Source: Nemertoderma westbladi
Taxonomy: Eukaryota; Xenacoelomorpha; Nemertodermatida; Nemertodermatidae
Length of the DNA: 64,000 nucleotides
Direction: 5' to 3'
Assembly (NCBI GenBank): GCA_032718475.1
Contig: JAUCBJ010008959.1
Location: 1 to 64,000, forward strand
Shown here: positions 34,721 to 46,371 of the stretch, piece by piece
Position numbering within the stretch: the stretch's first letter is position 1
Layout: every line of letters starts with the position of its first letter
Made by a program: the position numbers and the translations under genes
Notes under the pieces: model-generated
Database searches by the model: none
What the model saw: the letters and a program-made list of their open reading frames with translations, nothing else
Told to the model about the DNA's origin: nothing

Positions 34721-34869
34721 TTGGGATTTTGGTGGATATTATTATTATATAATACAATAACTGCTGTAAACAACGGTGGGAGGTATGAGGGGAGGGGGGT
34801 AACTATAATATGCTGAGCCTGATGGAATTTGAAATTTACAGGTACTATAGTACTGATTTCACAAGTTTC

Positions 34870-36364
34870 AGCTTAACATATCATAAATAACGAAACTGGA
34901 AAAGGCTTCCAAACCCAAAAACAATTATTTCGTTACATATAATATAGTAAATAACGTTGTATGTTCTTCTTCCTCTCATAATAAAATATATATGAAATAT
35001 CTCTGATCGCTGTGCCCTGAACATTTCACAACCAAAATGTTTCAGTGTGAAAAGTGTAGGCATACCACACCCCGCCCAAACAGCCGCAAACGCATAGCCA
35101 ACAAATTTATCAAACGTTTACATACATGTTGTGTTCATGACGAGATGAGTGAAAATTGATCGCGTAATATAAACTAAAAAATTGAGAGTCGGGCCTGGCT
35201 CTTCTCTACTTTCTTACCCAATGGAAATGTTGTTGTTATAATCTAATATTGGTGCGGCTTTCTCTCGTTCCTAAGGTTAATACCTAACTACAAAGGGCGA
35301 TAGGCCATGATAAAATATTATTCATAGAGTACTAAAACCAACAGATCGAACTTCCATATCCATCAGTTATCTCGAAACACCAGTAGCTGCGATGTAAGTT
35401 GATTAACTTCTTTATGTCCGTGTCTGATGATATAACTACCACTGGACTGGTTGCTGAGAGTTTAGCAAGTACAGAGCCGTTAAACGTGGGCATTTATCTT
35501 TAGTATTGTAATTTCTTACCAGAGATCGTCACCTTGCGTATGTAAGGTCTACGTCGTGAACCACGTATGTAACCAAAGGAAAAGGGTCTAGAAATGTGTT
35601 CCTGTGTCTTGGTGTTGGGGTGCAGGATTTCTCATTTTGAATTAGTTTGGTAATAGTTTGTATTGGGTAGTGCCAGTCCCGGCAGTGCTGATGATACATG
35701 TGCGTGAAAGGCTACTGTAGAATTTTAGAATAATGTCTGCATTACATACAGACCTACAAATAGATATAATAGATATTATAATTTCAAAAACGTAACGACG
35801 ACCTCGACGACAACAAATATTTGCTATAATTTACCCAATCCCCTGATAGTGTCAGTTCGCTATGGCTCCGCCAACTTCATGGCTCGCCCCACACATACTT
35901 ATTAGAAGGTGGAGGTGGGGGGTCATCTACCTAAAATTTCAACACACTATAGCGTAATCTTGTACATAAGATATATAGCTATTAAATTATTTGGCACCGC
36001 TCAGTGAGTTACCAACAATGCATTATTATTGTGAGCTAATCCTTAAATTAAGGTTTTGTGAATAATAGATCTTAGTAGATTTTGTGGTTTAGATGGGTGC
36101 ACAGAGGTGTAGTATTTTGTTTAGTTAGATAGTTTTCCAAACGTGTGGGGGATAACGCATTGCAGTAGAGAATACATCTAAAATAATATTAAATTGTTGT
36201 TTTATTTTTGAAGCATATTTTGCCATTAAATAAATTATTTTTAATTATAATTTAACCGTAACCTATTTTGACATAATTTTCGGTCAAAATTCGTATTTCA
36301 TTTGTATTTCTTCAACCGCCTTAAGGAAACTTGACCCAAATATCATATCGGCGAATTAATATCA
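34870..36364. other. Intergenic, upstream of the carboxypeptidase
   Basis: No gene is supported. Mostly AT-rich; the 35300-35700 part is less so but has no open exon I can defend. Confidence 0.4.
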
Positions 36365-36535
36365 CGTCTCCATATTAAATTATCAATTAAGGGAAAGGAT
36401 CAGGATACAGTGGCATGTTATTATAACCAAAACAATAGTCAATCTAACAAATTCCAGCTTTATTTTTTAGAGTTATCAGCAGTTATTTGCGTTGATTTTC
36501 GCCTGAATAATAAGGATACATTTTGATTGCATCCA
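36365..36535 (+). repeat. Dispersed repeat related to the 46-52 kb inverted repeat arms
   Basis: TTAAATTATCAATTAAGGGA, ACCAAAACAATA and TTATTTGCGTTGATTTTCGC match 47493-47660 and the inverse of 50500-50655 at moderate identity. It is a third, older copy of that family. Confidence 0.72.
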
Positions 36536-36760
36536 GAATCAATCTGGCTTCCGTTCTAAGTATTCATTTATAACATTATATATTATTACATATTATAAGA
36601 TAATTCATTTACGTTTCGTTATTACTATAATGTTTAGTGACAAATTGTACCATATTTTGTAATTTGTAACCAGGTCTTCTACACTTTACTTTTGTTTGGA
36701 ATGATGCCTTTAGTGCATAACATTGACATTATACTCAACTTATAATAGGTCATACATGTG

Positions 36761-38551
36761 ATGGCCAGACCATTTGTCTCGTTTGTTATTAAATCCATGT
36801 TATTGATATCACTAGTCTATGTAGCCATGGCAATGACAACAGAGGCTCAGAATGACTGAGTATACCAACTTCCCAGAGCCCCAGCGTTGTTGTCACCAAA
36901 CTACTCGGGTTACCTAGCAACAGTTGACCAAGTAACACCAGGAACACAATCTTTTCTGCATTATTACCTAGTAGAATCTGAAGGGAACGTCGCCAGGGAT
37001 CCTCTTATTATCTGGTACAATGGAGGCCCAGGGCTCAGCTCTATGATTGGCCTGTTCCATGGCAACGGTCCTTACCGCGTCCAACACATCAACAACCGAT
37101 ATAAAATAGTTATCAACCAATACCGATGGAGTCGTTTCGCAAGTATGCTCTACGTTGATGCACCCCCTGGTGTTGGTTTCTCTTACCCACTACGAGAAGA
37201 GAATAACTCCGCCTTCTCGCTCATACAAGTTGCCACTATGAACGCAGAAGCTCTTGGAAGTTTCTTCCTGAAACACCCAAATTTCCGTAGCAACAAGATT
37301 TATTTCAGCGGGGAAAGTTTTGCCGGAAATTATCTCCCCGTTCTGCTGAATGTCCTGCTAGACACACGAGTAAACGCAAATATCTCCATAGCAACTGATG
37401 GACTCTCAGCCGCAGCCACTTCTTGGGTATCTAACATACATGGGTTGTTGCTAGGCAACCCAGTATCCGATAACTTTGACTTAAGGGATAGAATTTTAGG
37501 GAACTTTACTTATTACAATGGATTGATTGGTAATGGTGTCTGGGATATTTCACGCAAACTTTGCCCAGGGCCGGAGTGTGAGAAATCGACATGTATCAAA
37601 TCAAACACTCCAGGAATAAACCCATACAACATCAATAAACCATGTGACCTACCTGAAGCTAGTAACATACTCATGCAACAAGTAATGTGGACGAAGAATT
37701 ATAATGGTAAGACTTTTAAAAACCGAGACAAAGTCTTCGAATTATTCAAAGAAACCAATTACACACTTGACTTAAAATATTATTCATTTGAGAAAAATCT
37801 CAATCAACTGAAATCTATAATTTATAACATTGACGAAGAAATACTCAGAAATCACATAGTAAGGGCAGTTGAAAAATCGCTAACATTTGAGAGCATTTTT
37901 TTCGAAGATAGTGAAGTTTTGGAGGAAAAGATATTTGATTGGCCAACACATCGCTTAGTTGTTCCTTGTGTTAGCTACGAAAACCTTTACAAATATATGT
38001 CTCAGGAAGATGTTAAACATGCCCTTCACATTCACCCAAAATCGGGACCATGGGTTGAGGTAAATATATTGGTATTTGCCCTTTTTCAAAATAGGTGGCC
38101 TTCTATGAAGGAGTTCTACATACCTTTGATTAAACGGAGATTGATGATTGGCCACTTCTGTGGCAATTCCGATATGCTGGTGCCAATAGGAGTATGTCAG
38201 GAGTTTATCCAATCCCTAGGCAGAACAAAGTTAAACAAGCAACAGCGCATATTATATGATATGCAATTAATTGGTTTCCTAGATAAATGGGATGGAATAC
38301 TATTGGTTATGATAAAAGGAGCCGGTCATATGACTGCCATTGATAAACCAAAAGAATTGTTTTATATCATTGATATGTTATTGGCTGGAAAGGAACTCCC
38401 AGTGGGGCCTCACACTGACTGCACCAGTCAAGGGAAAGGGCCCCCCTCAGCTTACTCTGCACGTGTATATTCTGATTCTGCTGTCCCTTTTCATGAATTC
38501 CGCATTCTCAACTATCAAACTGTAATTTTGATGTCGTTTTTATTTTCATAA
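36761..38551 (+). pseudogene. Secreted serine carboxypeptidase (S10) with one premature TGA
   Basis: An exopeptidase of family S10, expected in the secretory/lysosomal route. ATG 36761 opens a signal peptide (MARPFVSFVIKSMLLISLVY, then VAMA). One in-frame TGA at 36857-36859 (codon 33) interrupts the mature N-terminus; the same frame then runs 562 codons without a break to 38551. Counted from the TTG at 36887: WYNGGPGLSS at about 43-52 (Leu replaces the usual Cys after GGPG), DAPPGVGFSY near 91-100, catalytic Ser144 in GESFAGNYLP, the aspartate in GNSDMLVP, and the histidine in GAGHMTAIDKP. The triad is complete, no introns are present and several N-glycosylation sequons are visible. Length fits S10. 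It could be a very young pseudogene, a readthrough case, a sequencing error, or a protein restarted downstream and therefore not secreted. Confidence 0.88.
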
Positions 38552-39714
38552 ATGGAACCGTGGTAGTCTGTAAGTGTAAGAGTGTGCTTATTCTACAAGG
38601 TAAATTCAAAAACTTTTTTTGAAAACAATATTAATTGCCCCCATGGATGATTAATCTGTCATGAATATTACGTGATTATTTCCGAATCAATCTTGGATAT
38701 ATTTTAGGGATGGAGCTGAAATTCTAACAACATTTATTGTATAAACCTTTCAATCAATGAAAACATCATACCTGATGAAATGGAAGTAGTTAAAGTAATA
38801 TCCCCTATGCAAAATAACAGTAAATTAGATAGAAATATCACGGTAAATATAGATAGGCCTATATGTCATAGCCGGCCGTTCAAAGCTATGCTTTCCTTTA
38901 CTTGTTTGCCAGAAAAGTAGATCTGATATGACCTCACTTGACTGGATTTGAGACAACTATAGAGCTATAGAGTGGACAACAATAGAGAATCGGGAAGCCT
39001 GGAAGGACCTAATTTCTTACTGCTGGATCTATACATGCACTCGATAATGTAGATCATGAATTATTGTCTGCGGCTAACAGGTTACATACAGGTACCCGGT
39101 TACAGGTTCATGTAATTTATATTAATAAATATCAGTCTGAGCTTCAAAAAATGTAATGTGGTCTACCTCCCGGCAGTATACAGCATTAGGTTCTTTACTT
39201 TTCTTTCATTATCATTAATTATCATTTATTTATTGTCATTAATTTCTACCTTAAAACTACAAATTATTATACAATTAATAATAAAAAATCTCCCTCCCAG
39301 GCAATCGCATGGCGAGTAGATGTTAATGACATTTTAGCGTCTAGATACTATTTAAAACTAATGCTGTACACATTGACATACAAATAGGCATATTATACAT
39401 CAAAGACTATAAAATTAACCCCAGACTTCTAATCAACAGGCCTGGCTACCATGCAGGCAGTGGCCTGCTAATAGACTATTCGGTCCGAAGATGGTCTGCT
39501 CTGTTCAGACTGAGGCAGTAAACTCTAGGAACAACCATCCTCCCTTCAACCATACAATTAAGGGGGGTTATCTTTAGCATGTGGGGTTTTATCAGATACA
39601 GTCTGGCCCATTAAATGACTTATTAGTGGGTCTAAGGGTCCAATAAAGCAAAGCTCTTATATTAGAAACACTGTAATAATACCATTATTTTTATAATTAC
39701 TACTTCTACTATCA
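38552..39714. other. Intergenic, nothing recognised
   Basis: Contains the carboxypeptidase 3' flank. GGGGTTTTATCAGATAC near 39583 is one instance of a motif repeated at 42360-42680. Confidence 0.45.
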
Positions 39715-40247
39715 GCATGCTGCATTGCAACTGCATTATTATGTATTACATATATATTAATAATGCTGTGCCGGCTTGTCAACAAAATTGCGCTGTCACA
39801 TCTCCCTACCACCCATGACATTTGCTAGATCATCCGCATCTTCAAGGCCAGTGTTTAGATACGCCTCTAACAGGCGTCCCAAGAAAGTCATGGGCTGTTC
39901 ACCATGTTTATTTATTCGCCAAAGCACAATATAATGCACTGGCTGGTACTCACGGCGAAAGCAATGTCCTGCAAAGCGGAGGCGGTTCAGCTCAAGTGTC
40001 AAGCTAAGGAAGACTAATGGATGTTTCCTCCAATGTTTTATAGAGTCTGATTGGAGATGTGTGCATTGTACTTGACACAATAAACCCGGAACATCATTCT
40101 TGTGAAAGTGCCATCCAGAGATTTGGAATCCTCTGCAGTCAGAAGCCAGCACAGACTCCCATATACGAGTACTGGTTCTACTGCTGCTCTAAGGAGAATC
40201 GAACCTTTAGATTCCGTTTTATTCCACGGGACAGCCCAGACTCCCTA
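39715..40247 (-). pseudogene. LINE-A fragment, 3' end, older subfamily
   Basis: The family 3' terminus (inverse of CAGCATGCTGCATTGCA) is followed by a 25-bp AT insertion (TATTACATATATATTAA) that also occurs in the copy at 47966-50346 but not in the young copies. RT C-terminal residues are visible on the minus strand (LELNRLRFAGHCFRRE, KHGEQPMTFLGRLLE). 5' truncated at about 40247. Frames are broken. Confidence 0.85.
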
Positions 40248-40505
40248 TAATTATAACTGTTTGCGCTGTCTGGATTGGGGTCATCTTGCCTCACCTGCTG
40301 TTGGAATCTAATTCATGTTCACCATCTACCGTTAGCATTGATTGCTCGTCATTTACCCCGCTATTGTTTGCCACAGAATCCGGTAGAGTGTCATACTCAA
40401 GATTGATGCTATGTGAATCCGTAGGCCTAAGAGATAAAACAATCCCTTATTCTCAATTATTATTGTCTCAACACTTTCTACAATTAGGGGCTGAAGTCCT
40501 GTGCC
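40248..40505. other. Unique sequence between LINE-A fragments
   Basis: About 258 bp without match to LINE-A. It may be the original target or filler DNA from a rearrangement. Confidence 0.5.
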
Positions 40506-41427
40506 ATATAGTGTCTGGTTGGAGATGTGTGCATTGTACTTGACACAATGAACCCGGCGTAGCATTCTTGTGAATGTGCCATCCAGAGATTAGGTGTCCT
40601 CGGTAGTTAGAGCTCAGCATGGACTCCCATAGAGGAGTACTGGAACTACTGCTGCTCTAAATAATCGGACCTTAAGTTTCAGATTAATTCTTGGCGACTT
40701 TCAAATCCTGGAAAGCCTATTCAAGGCTGCCCATGCCTTTCCCTTACGTATTCGAAGGTCCTCACCTGACTTCCGGATCCATGATCCCAGGTAACAGAAG
40801 TCTTCCACTTGCTCAAGCATACCATCCTTTGAGCTTATGCTCATCCGGTCAGAGACTTGCTGAGGGCTTTCAAAGTTAACTGGCAAAATTTTCTAATGAG
40901 CTGAGGAGCTGTTCGGCTCCTTCTAGTGATTATGAGAGTACTCCTAAGTCATAAGCAAAGTCTAGATCAGTTAGATACTGGGCAGGATTTCCTCGACTTC
41001 TGGAGCCAGTAGGTGGAGTTACCATCACCCCATCACCATTATGATGATCTAAGGACATTAGTAGAACATAGTCAACCACAATTATGAACAAGAATGGCGC
41101 AAGTGTGTCTCCTTGGAGGACTTCCCATAACATTTCGAAAGATGGTTCTGTGTCACCGTCAACATTAGCAGCAATATCAAAAATAGTGCAAATGTCTTCG
41201 AACCATCTTACTAATCTGATTGCTGCAATAATTCCATCAGGAATCCCATATAATGAAAGTAAGCTGAACATACGTGAGCGAGAGTCTGAATCAAAGGGCT
41301 TGACGAAGTCAACAAAGCTAACAGCCAGATGTCTGTCTTTCTTTTTTGACAACTCTTCAATTATCCTTCTAAGTGAAAAAATGGGCTCACATGGTCCCAC
41401 GACATTTATACGGAACCCACATCATCT
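40506..41427 (-). pseudogene. LINE-A fragment, central RT part
   Basis: It begins abruptly at the position equivalent to 1878 of copy 2, so the last 300 bp of the family are missing. It runs through DLDFAYDLGVLS (an altered FADD box, Ala-Tyr-Asp), LQGDTLAPF and VSFVDFVKPFDSDS to about 41427, where the 30-bp minisatellite starts. An internal deletion near 40895 and an insertion near 41170 break the frame. Confidence 0.85.
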
Positions 41428-41890
41428 CCAGCTACACTCACAACTGATTGAACATTGTCAGTTACATTCACTACCGGTTGAACATCTCCAGCTATACTCA
41501 CTACCGGTTGAACAAATCCAGTTACACTCACTACCAGTTGAACATCTTTAGTTACACTCAGTACAGGTTGAACATCTTTAGTTACACTCACTACCGGTTG
41601 AACATCTCCAGCTACACTCACTACCGGTTGAACATCTCCAGTTCCTCTCACTACCAGTTGAACATCTTCAGTTACACTCAGTACTGGTTGAACATCGTCT
41701 GCTACACTCACTACCGGTTGAACATCTCCAGCTACTCTCACTACCGGTTGAACATCTTCAGTTACACTCACTACCAGTTAAAAATCTCCAGTTACACTGG
41801 TTAAACATCTTCAGCTGCTCTCACTACTGGTTGAACATCTTCAGCTACACTCACTACTGGTTGAACATCTTCAGCTACACTCACCTAGAG
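41428..41890. repeat. 30-bp minisatellite
   Basis: About 15 units of CTCACTACCGGTTGAACATC plus TCCAGTTACA. The unit length is a multiple of three and lacks stops, so long open frames (118 and 121 codons on both strands) arise automatically; I do not regard them as genes. The array joins LINE-A pieces of opposite orientation. Confidence 0.93.
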
Positions 41891-41967
41891 TATATCTACA
41901 GTTCTATAAAGTAACTTGTAAATGGACCAGTAGACTTGTAAATAATCTTGTACTCAAGTACGCAGTC

Positions 41968-42165
41968 TCATGGAGTGAATACGCATAGTGGACAGCCCAT
42001 GACTTTCTTGAGGCGCATCTCAAAGGACACTGGCCTTGAAGATGCGGATAATCTAGCAAATGTCATGGGTAATAGGGATTTGTGGCGTTGCAATTTTGTG
42101 GACATGCCGGCACAGCATTCTTAAAAATGCAGCTGCAATGCAGCATGCCGATCCTAGTAGTAATA
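41968..42165 (+). pseudogene. LINE-A 3' end, plus strand
   Basis: It starts at TGGACAGCCCATGACTTTCT and ends with the complete family terminus GCAGCATGCCGATCCTAGTA plus GTAATAGTG. It is 5' truncated to about 200 bp and oriented opposite to the fragments at 39715-41427. Confidence 0.88.
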
Positions 42166-42359
42166 GTGTAAATTGACCCCCCTCCCCAGATTTTCGCCAA
42201 AGGTTAAAATAAGCATTACAAATTTTCAGCTATTTAAAAATACTGTTAGGTGTTGAGTAGGCAACCTATTCATTTAATACTAATACCGAAGACCTACTTC
42301 ACAACTCACTCCATTAATTAATTCAAGGCCAATTATCCTATCATATTGTGGCAAACGGG

Positions 42360-42680
42360 CATTTTGGGGGTTTTATCAGAACGAATAATTAAAAGTCCCT
42401 CTGACATTTAACTAATAAGAAACCCCCTAATATCTAATTTAAGGGGTTTTATCAGAAATTAAATCCCATATTGAAAGTGCTTAAACGGAGTTTTTTCCTA
42501 CTTAGGGGGTTTTATCAGATCAAGCGATATTTAGACGGGATCTTATTTTGCGTTTTTCTCCGTTATTAACGCTGTTTTAACTTCTGGGCTTTTGTCAGAA
42601 GGTGGATATCAATCTAAGGTACCAGAATCAACAAAAACCTGAAAATGGCCGAAAATCGACTTAAGGGGTTTTACCAGATT
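42360..42680 (+). repeat. Interspersed GGGGTTTTATCAGA motif, five copies
   Basis: AAGGGGTTTTATCAGA or close variants occur near 42365, 42443, 42504, 42590 and 42662, spaced 60-86 bp, with poorly conserved sequence between. Another lies near 39583. It may be a decayed satellite. Confidence 0.6.
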
Positions 42681-42845
42681 ACCCACGATATGTTGTCGAT
42701 ATTATCTGGAATTTCCGAAGGAATTTTACAACTACCACTAAAGTTACGGTTGATGTCGTTACTGAATAACTAAATAAACATAAAACGGAGGCAGTTCTCC
42801 ACCCGCCTCCGCCGCCATCTTGTCCCCTTCTCTATACAGCAATGT

Positions 42846-43127
42846 CTCAGCTGCGCCGAAATTTCTTTATCTCAGTTGGCTATCCTGGATAATAGGTGGA
42901 CTTTTATTTTCGTTAAGTTTTAGAATTCCAATTAGGGTGTGTAGGGCCCGTTGTAGGTCACTCGAATAACAGTGAGTAAAAGTTTCATTTCTCAACAGGG
43001 AACCCAGTTTAGCGGCTTGTTCCAGGCCGTCGGGATGCAATGGTGTGTCGGTATGACCTTGAATTCTCCTGTCTAGATTGAACTGAGTGACACCATGTCT
43101 TACTAACGTTAAAATAAAAACGGCCAT
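42846..43127 (-). pseudogene. TIGAR-like histidine phosphatase, first part, stop-interrupted
   Basis: From ATG 43127 the minus strand reads MAVFILTLVRHGVTQFNLDR, then HTDTPLHPDGLEQAA and CYSSDLQRALHTLIGILKL. LVRHG contains the catalytic histidine of the histidine phosphatase superfamily; the order is that of TIGAR-type fructose-2,6-bisphosphatases. At the next conserved block (usually LRER.FG) the sequence is LR-stop-RNFGAAE, with TAA where GAA (Glu) is expected (42867-42869). Beyond 42846 similarity is lost and no further exon was found. There is no usable donor before the stop. It is a decayed or truncated copy. Confidence 0.75.
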
Positions 43128-43377
43128 TACAAATTTGGTCAACTAATAATACTTTTAAAGCAGTATACAATTTATATGTTTAATTGAAAAATAAATTGAA
43201 GTAACAAAGTAAAACTACAACATTGCATTACCTATACAAGTAGACCAGTGTAAGAATAATATAAAGTTAGTAACTGCTGTTACATCTGCTGCATCAGCTA
43301 CTTGCTCTGAGGAAAGGAGATAGTAAATATCTAATGTTGGGGTAAAGATACTGTAATCCGTGGGAGGAGGGGATCAG

Positions 43378-44575
43378 GGGCCGGTTGCATAAAACAACCT
43401 TACCTAAGTAAGTCCTAAGTGTTGCCTTAAATATCAACATCCATACTTAAGTAAGTGCCACCTTAGAAACTTAAGGTGATCCACAATTTTATATTTAGTT
43501 TATTTAGTATATTTATTTTATATTTTTAGGCCACCTTATAGTTTTAAGGCGCTACTTAACTAAGTGTCGCCTTAAATTCTTTAGGTCAGCCTTATCTTAA
43601 GTTTCACCTTAAATATTGAATTGAATCAATGCTGAAAATTCACCTTAAATATATTCGAATCATACTTTACTAAGTGCTTCATTAAGTTCGGTTGCATAAA
43701 ATATTTAAGGTCCCACCTTTGCTAAGTGCCTCATTAAGTTCGGTTGTATAAAATATTTAAGGTCCCACCTTTGCTAAGTGCCTCATTAAGTTCGGTTGCA
43801 TAACATATTTAAGGTCCCACCTTTGCTAAGTGCCTCATTAAGTTCGGTTGCATAAAATATTTAAGGTCCCACCTTTTCTAAGTGCCTCATTAAGTTCGGT
43901 TGCATAAAATATTTAAGGTCCCACCTTTGCTAAGTGCCTCATTAAGTTAGGTTGCATAAAATATTTAAGGTCCCACCTTTGCTAAGTGCCTCATTAAGTT
44001 CGGTTGCATAACATATTTAAGGTCCCACCTTTGCTAAGTGCCTCATTAAGTTCGGTTGCATAAAATATTTAAGGTCCCACCTTTTCTAAGTGCCTCATTA
44101 AGTTCGGTTGCATAAAATATTTAAGGTCCCACCTTTGCTAAGTGCCTCATTAAGTTCGGTTGCATAAAATATTTAAGGTCCCACCTTTTCTAAGTGCCTC
44201 ATTAAGTTCGGTTGCATAAAATATTTAAGGTCCCACCTTTGCTAAGTGCCTCATTAAGTTCGGTTGCATAAAATATTTAAGGTCCCACCTTTGCTAAGTG
44301 CCTCATTAAGTTCGGTTGCATAAAATATTTAAGGTCCCACCTTTGCTAAGTGCCTCATTAAGTTCGGTTGCATAAAATATTTAAGGTCCCACCTTTGCTA
44401 AGTGTTAAGTTGATTTCAGTGAAGTTAAGATAAGTACAGTAGGGGGCTGGCAACCTTAAAATATTGATTTTAAGTTGGAATTAAAGTTTGCAATACAATT
44501 TTATGCAACCCACTTAAATTTGATACATCGTTGACTTAGCCACTTAAAGTTAAGGTTGTTATATGCAACCGGGCC
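43378..44575. mobile_element. MITE with 25-bp inverted ends and an internal satellite
   Basis: GGGCCGGTTGCATAAAACAA at 43378 extends to a 25-bp terminus whose inverse lies at 44551-44575 (23 of 25 match). The ends of type GGGCCGGTTGCA...AA are common in invertebrate MITEs. It has no coding capacity. The interior is dominated by the 52-bp array. Confidence 0.85.
43687..44407 (+). repeat. 52-bp satellite, about 14 units
   Basis: The unit is TTCGGTTGCATAAAATATTT, AAGGTCCCACCTTTGCTAAG, TGCCTCATTAAG. Variants (AACAT for AAAAT, TTTTCT for TTTGCT, TTAGG for TTCGG) recur in an order suggesting that four-unit blocks (208 bp) were duplicated. The unit resembles the host MITE terminus (GGTTGCATAAAA...CTAAGT), so it probably arose from it. 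Confidence 0.95.
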
Positions 44576-45605
44576 AAGGTCGTAAGGAACTCGGGATGAG
44601 TGAGAGTTGATGAACTAACTGATGAACTTGATTTATTGTCACAATAACACTGGAAGGTTTGTTGGTCTCCGTATGTGAAGATGTAATAGGGTTATAGGGA
44701 TGTAGTGAGGAACGTATTTCACATTAGAAACATGAAATACCTTAATTGTTACAGGAAGATCACCAGAAAAGCATAAAGTGAGTATGTTTGATATCTATGG
44801 TAACAGTGAGAGTGATCTTGATGAGAGAAAATCCCTGATCCGGAAGTTATTACGAGCCCCATGTCTTAGTGTAGAATAGACCTAAATTCTTTAAATTATT
44901 TGAATTTCTTAGATTTTTAATAACGGTAGTAATACTTTTCTACCATCGCGATAATTTCATGAACATTTCATTAAATTTTTCAAGTTTCCCTGCCATTGAC
45001 ATTTTGGAATTGTTGCCAACGACGTTTTGGTGATGTTCAAAATTTGAATTGTATATTAACCCTAATGATATTGGTTGGGTATCATACGATCCGGAATATA
45101 GTTGACGTGGTAGATAAAGACACCACAAAACCATCCACAATATATTTTATATTACTTTTTCCCTCGGAAAAAAAAGTAAAATCAATGCAATCCTATGGGT
45201 TACTTTTTTTCCTAAGGAAAAAGTACAAATTTTTCTTTCGATTTAGGGGTATATTCGAGCGAACGACTTAACATTTTAAGAATAAAATATTTAAATGGAA
45301 TATGGCGCTCTTTCGTGGCTTACAGGATTAATTAATAAATTACAACAGCCATATTCTTTTATACGGAAGCCCACAACTGTCTAGGACAAAACATTAATAA
45401 AACTTGGACAAAATTAAATAATTTCCATAGAAAGCATGCCATTTAAAAATTCCTGAGAGGTTTTTGCCCTGATGACATTTCGCCCTAATGGCATTTTGCC
45501 CTGAAGGCGATTCGCCATTTGGCACTTTTCTAGTGAGTAATGTCTCTCAAGCCCGTCCACCCATAAACGGTAACTGATTCTAGAAATTCCGTATATCAAA
45601 GTTAT
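44576..45605. other. Intergenic, small repeat only
   Basis: No gene is supported. At 45462-45530 a 16-17 bp repeat (TTTGCCCTGATGACATT / TCGCCCTAATGGCATT / TTGCCCTGAAGGCGATT) is present. Confidence 0.5.
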
Positions 45606-45634
45606 ACTACTACTACTACTAGGATCGGCATGCT
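45606..45634 (-). repeat. LINE-A 3' tip only
   Basis: (TAC)n followed by TAGGATCGGCATGCTG, about 16 bp of the family 3' terminus plus its microsatellite tail, then unrelated sequence. It may be an extremely short insertion. Confidence 0.6.
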
Positions 45635-46034
45635 GACCAACATTCCCGCTGTGGGGGTTTTAAGGGTTGCTGATTTCATTTCTGATGTCAGTTTACACGT
45701 TTACATAAATCTAGTCTGTCTGTCAGTCGGTCTTACTGTCAGTCTGTACTACTGTAATGTGGTTGGCATTACACCATATACCTAACATTGATAATACAGT
45801 CTACAATACAGCCTATCTACAGTACAGAATGGATTTTTTCCCATGAAGAGCACTAAATGTCTTTAATACAATCCACCAGTATACCTACTCCAAGAGCCTT
45901 CCAATAAAACATGTATTCCAGCATGACGTCCACTGCACGTCTTAGTGCTGTCCATGGTGACATGCACTGGACGTCATAGGCTCTAAGGTGTTAAGCAACA
46001 CGGTCCCTACTTCGCCCTGTCGACACCCCAGCCA

Positions 46035-46350
46035 TTTTTCACCAATCCTTTTTTAGAGTTTTTAATTTTTTTTGGTATTGGTGAAAGTTCTACAACATTA
46101 GTAGATATGTTTTGTATGATAGCTAGTGTTTTTTTGCTAGCTAGCATTTTTTGAAATTATAAAAAATGTGAAAGTCCATGATATTTCAGGTTAAACTGTT
46201 GAAGAATATATTAATGACCAAAATAATTGCCAAAAATTACTAGCTAGTAAATAATACTAGCATTCTAGCATAAAAAATCTACTAAGGTTCTAGAACATTC
46301 ACTAATTCACTAAAGCACTCAAAATCACAAAAAAATAAAGGTTAAAAAAC
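46035..46350. repeat. Imperfect palindrome with TTCTAGAA and CTAGCTAG motifs
   Basis: GTGAAAGTTCTACAACATTAGTAGAT (46083 on) is the imperfect inverse of ATCTACTAAGGTTCTAGAAC (46277 on), with further pairing outward. GCTAGCTAGC lies centrally. The same motif vocabulary recurs at 57780-58290 and 60900-61310. Confidence 0.65.
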
Positions 46351-46371
46351 TCATTCGGGACCCTTTTGCTT

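Noticed and set aside
36857-36859. Selenocysteine codon in the carboxypeptidase
   Set aside because: The position is at the mature N-terminus, not catalytic, S10 enzymes are not selenoproteins, and no SECIS element was identified.
41406-41804. Two long ORFs of about 120 codons on opposite strands
   Set aside because: Consequence of a stop-free 30-bp tandem repeat.
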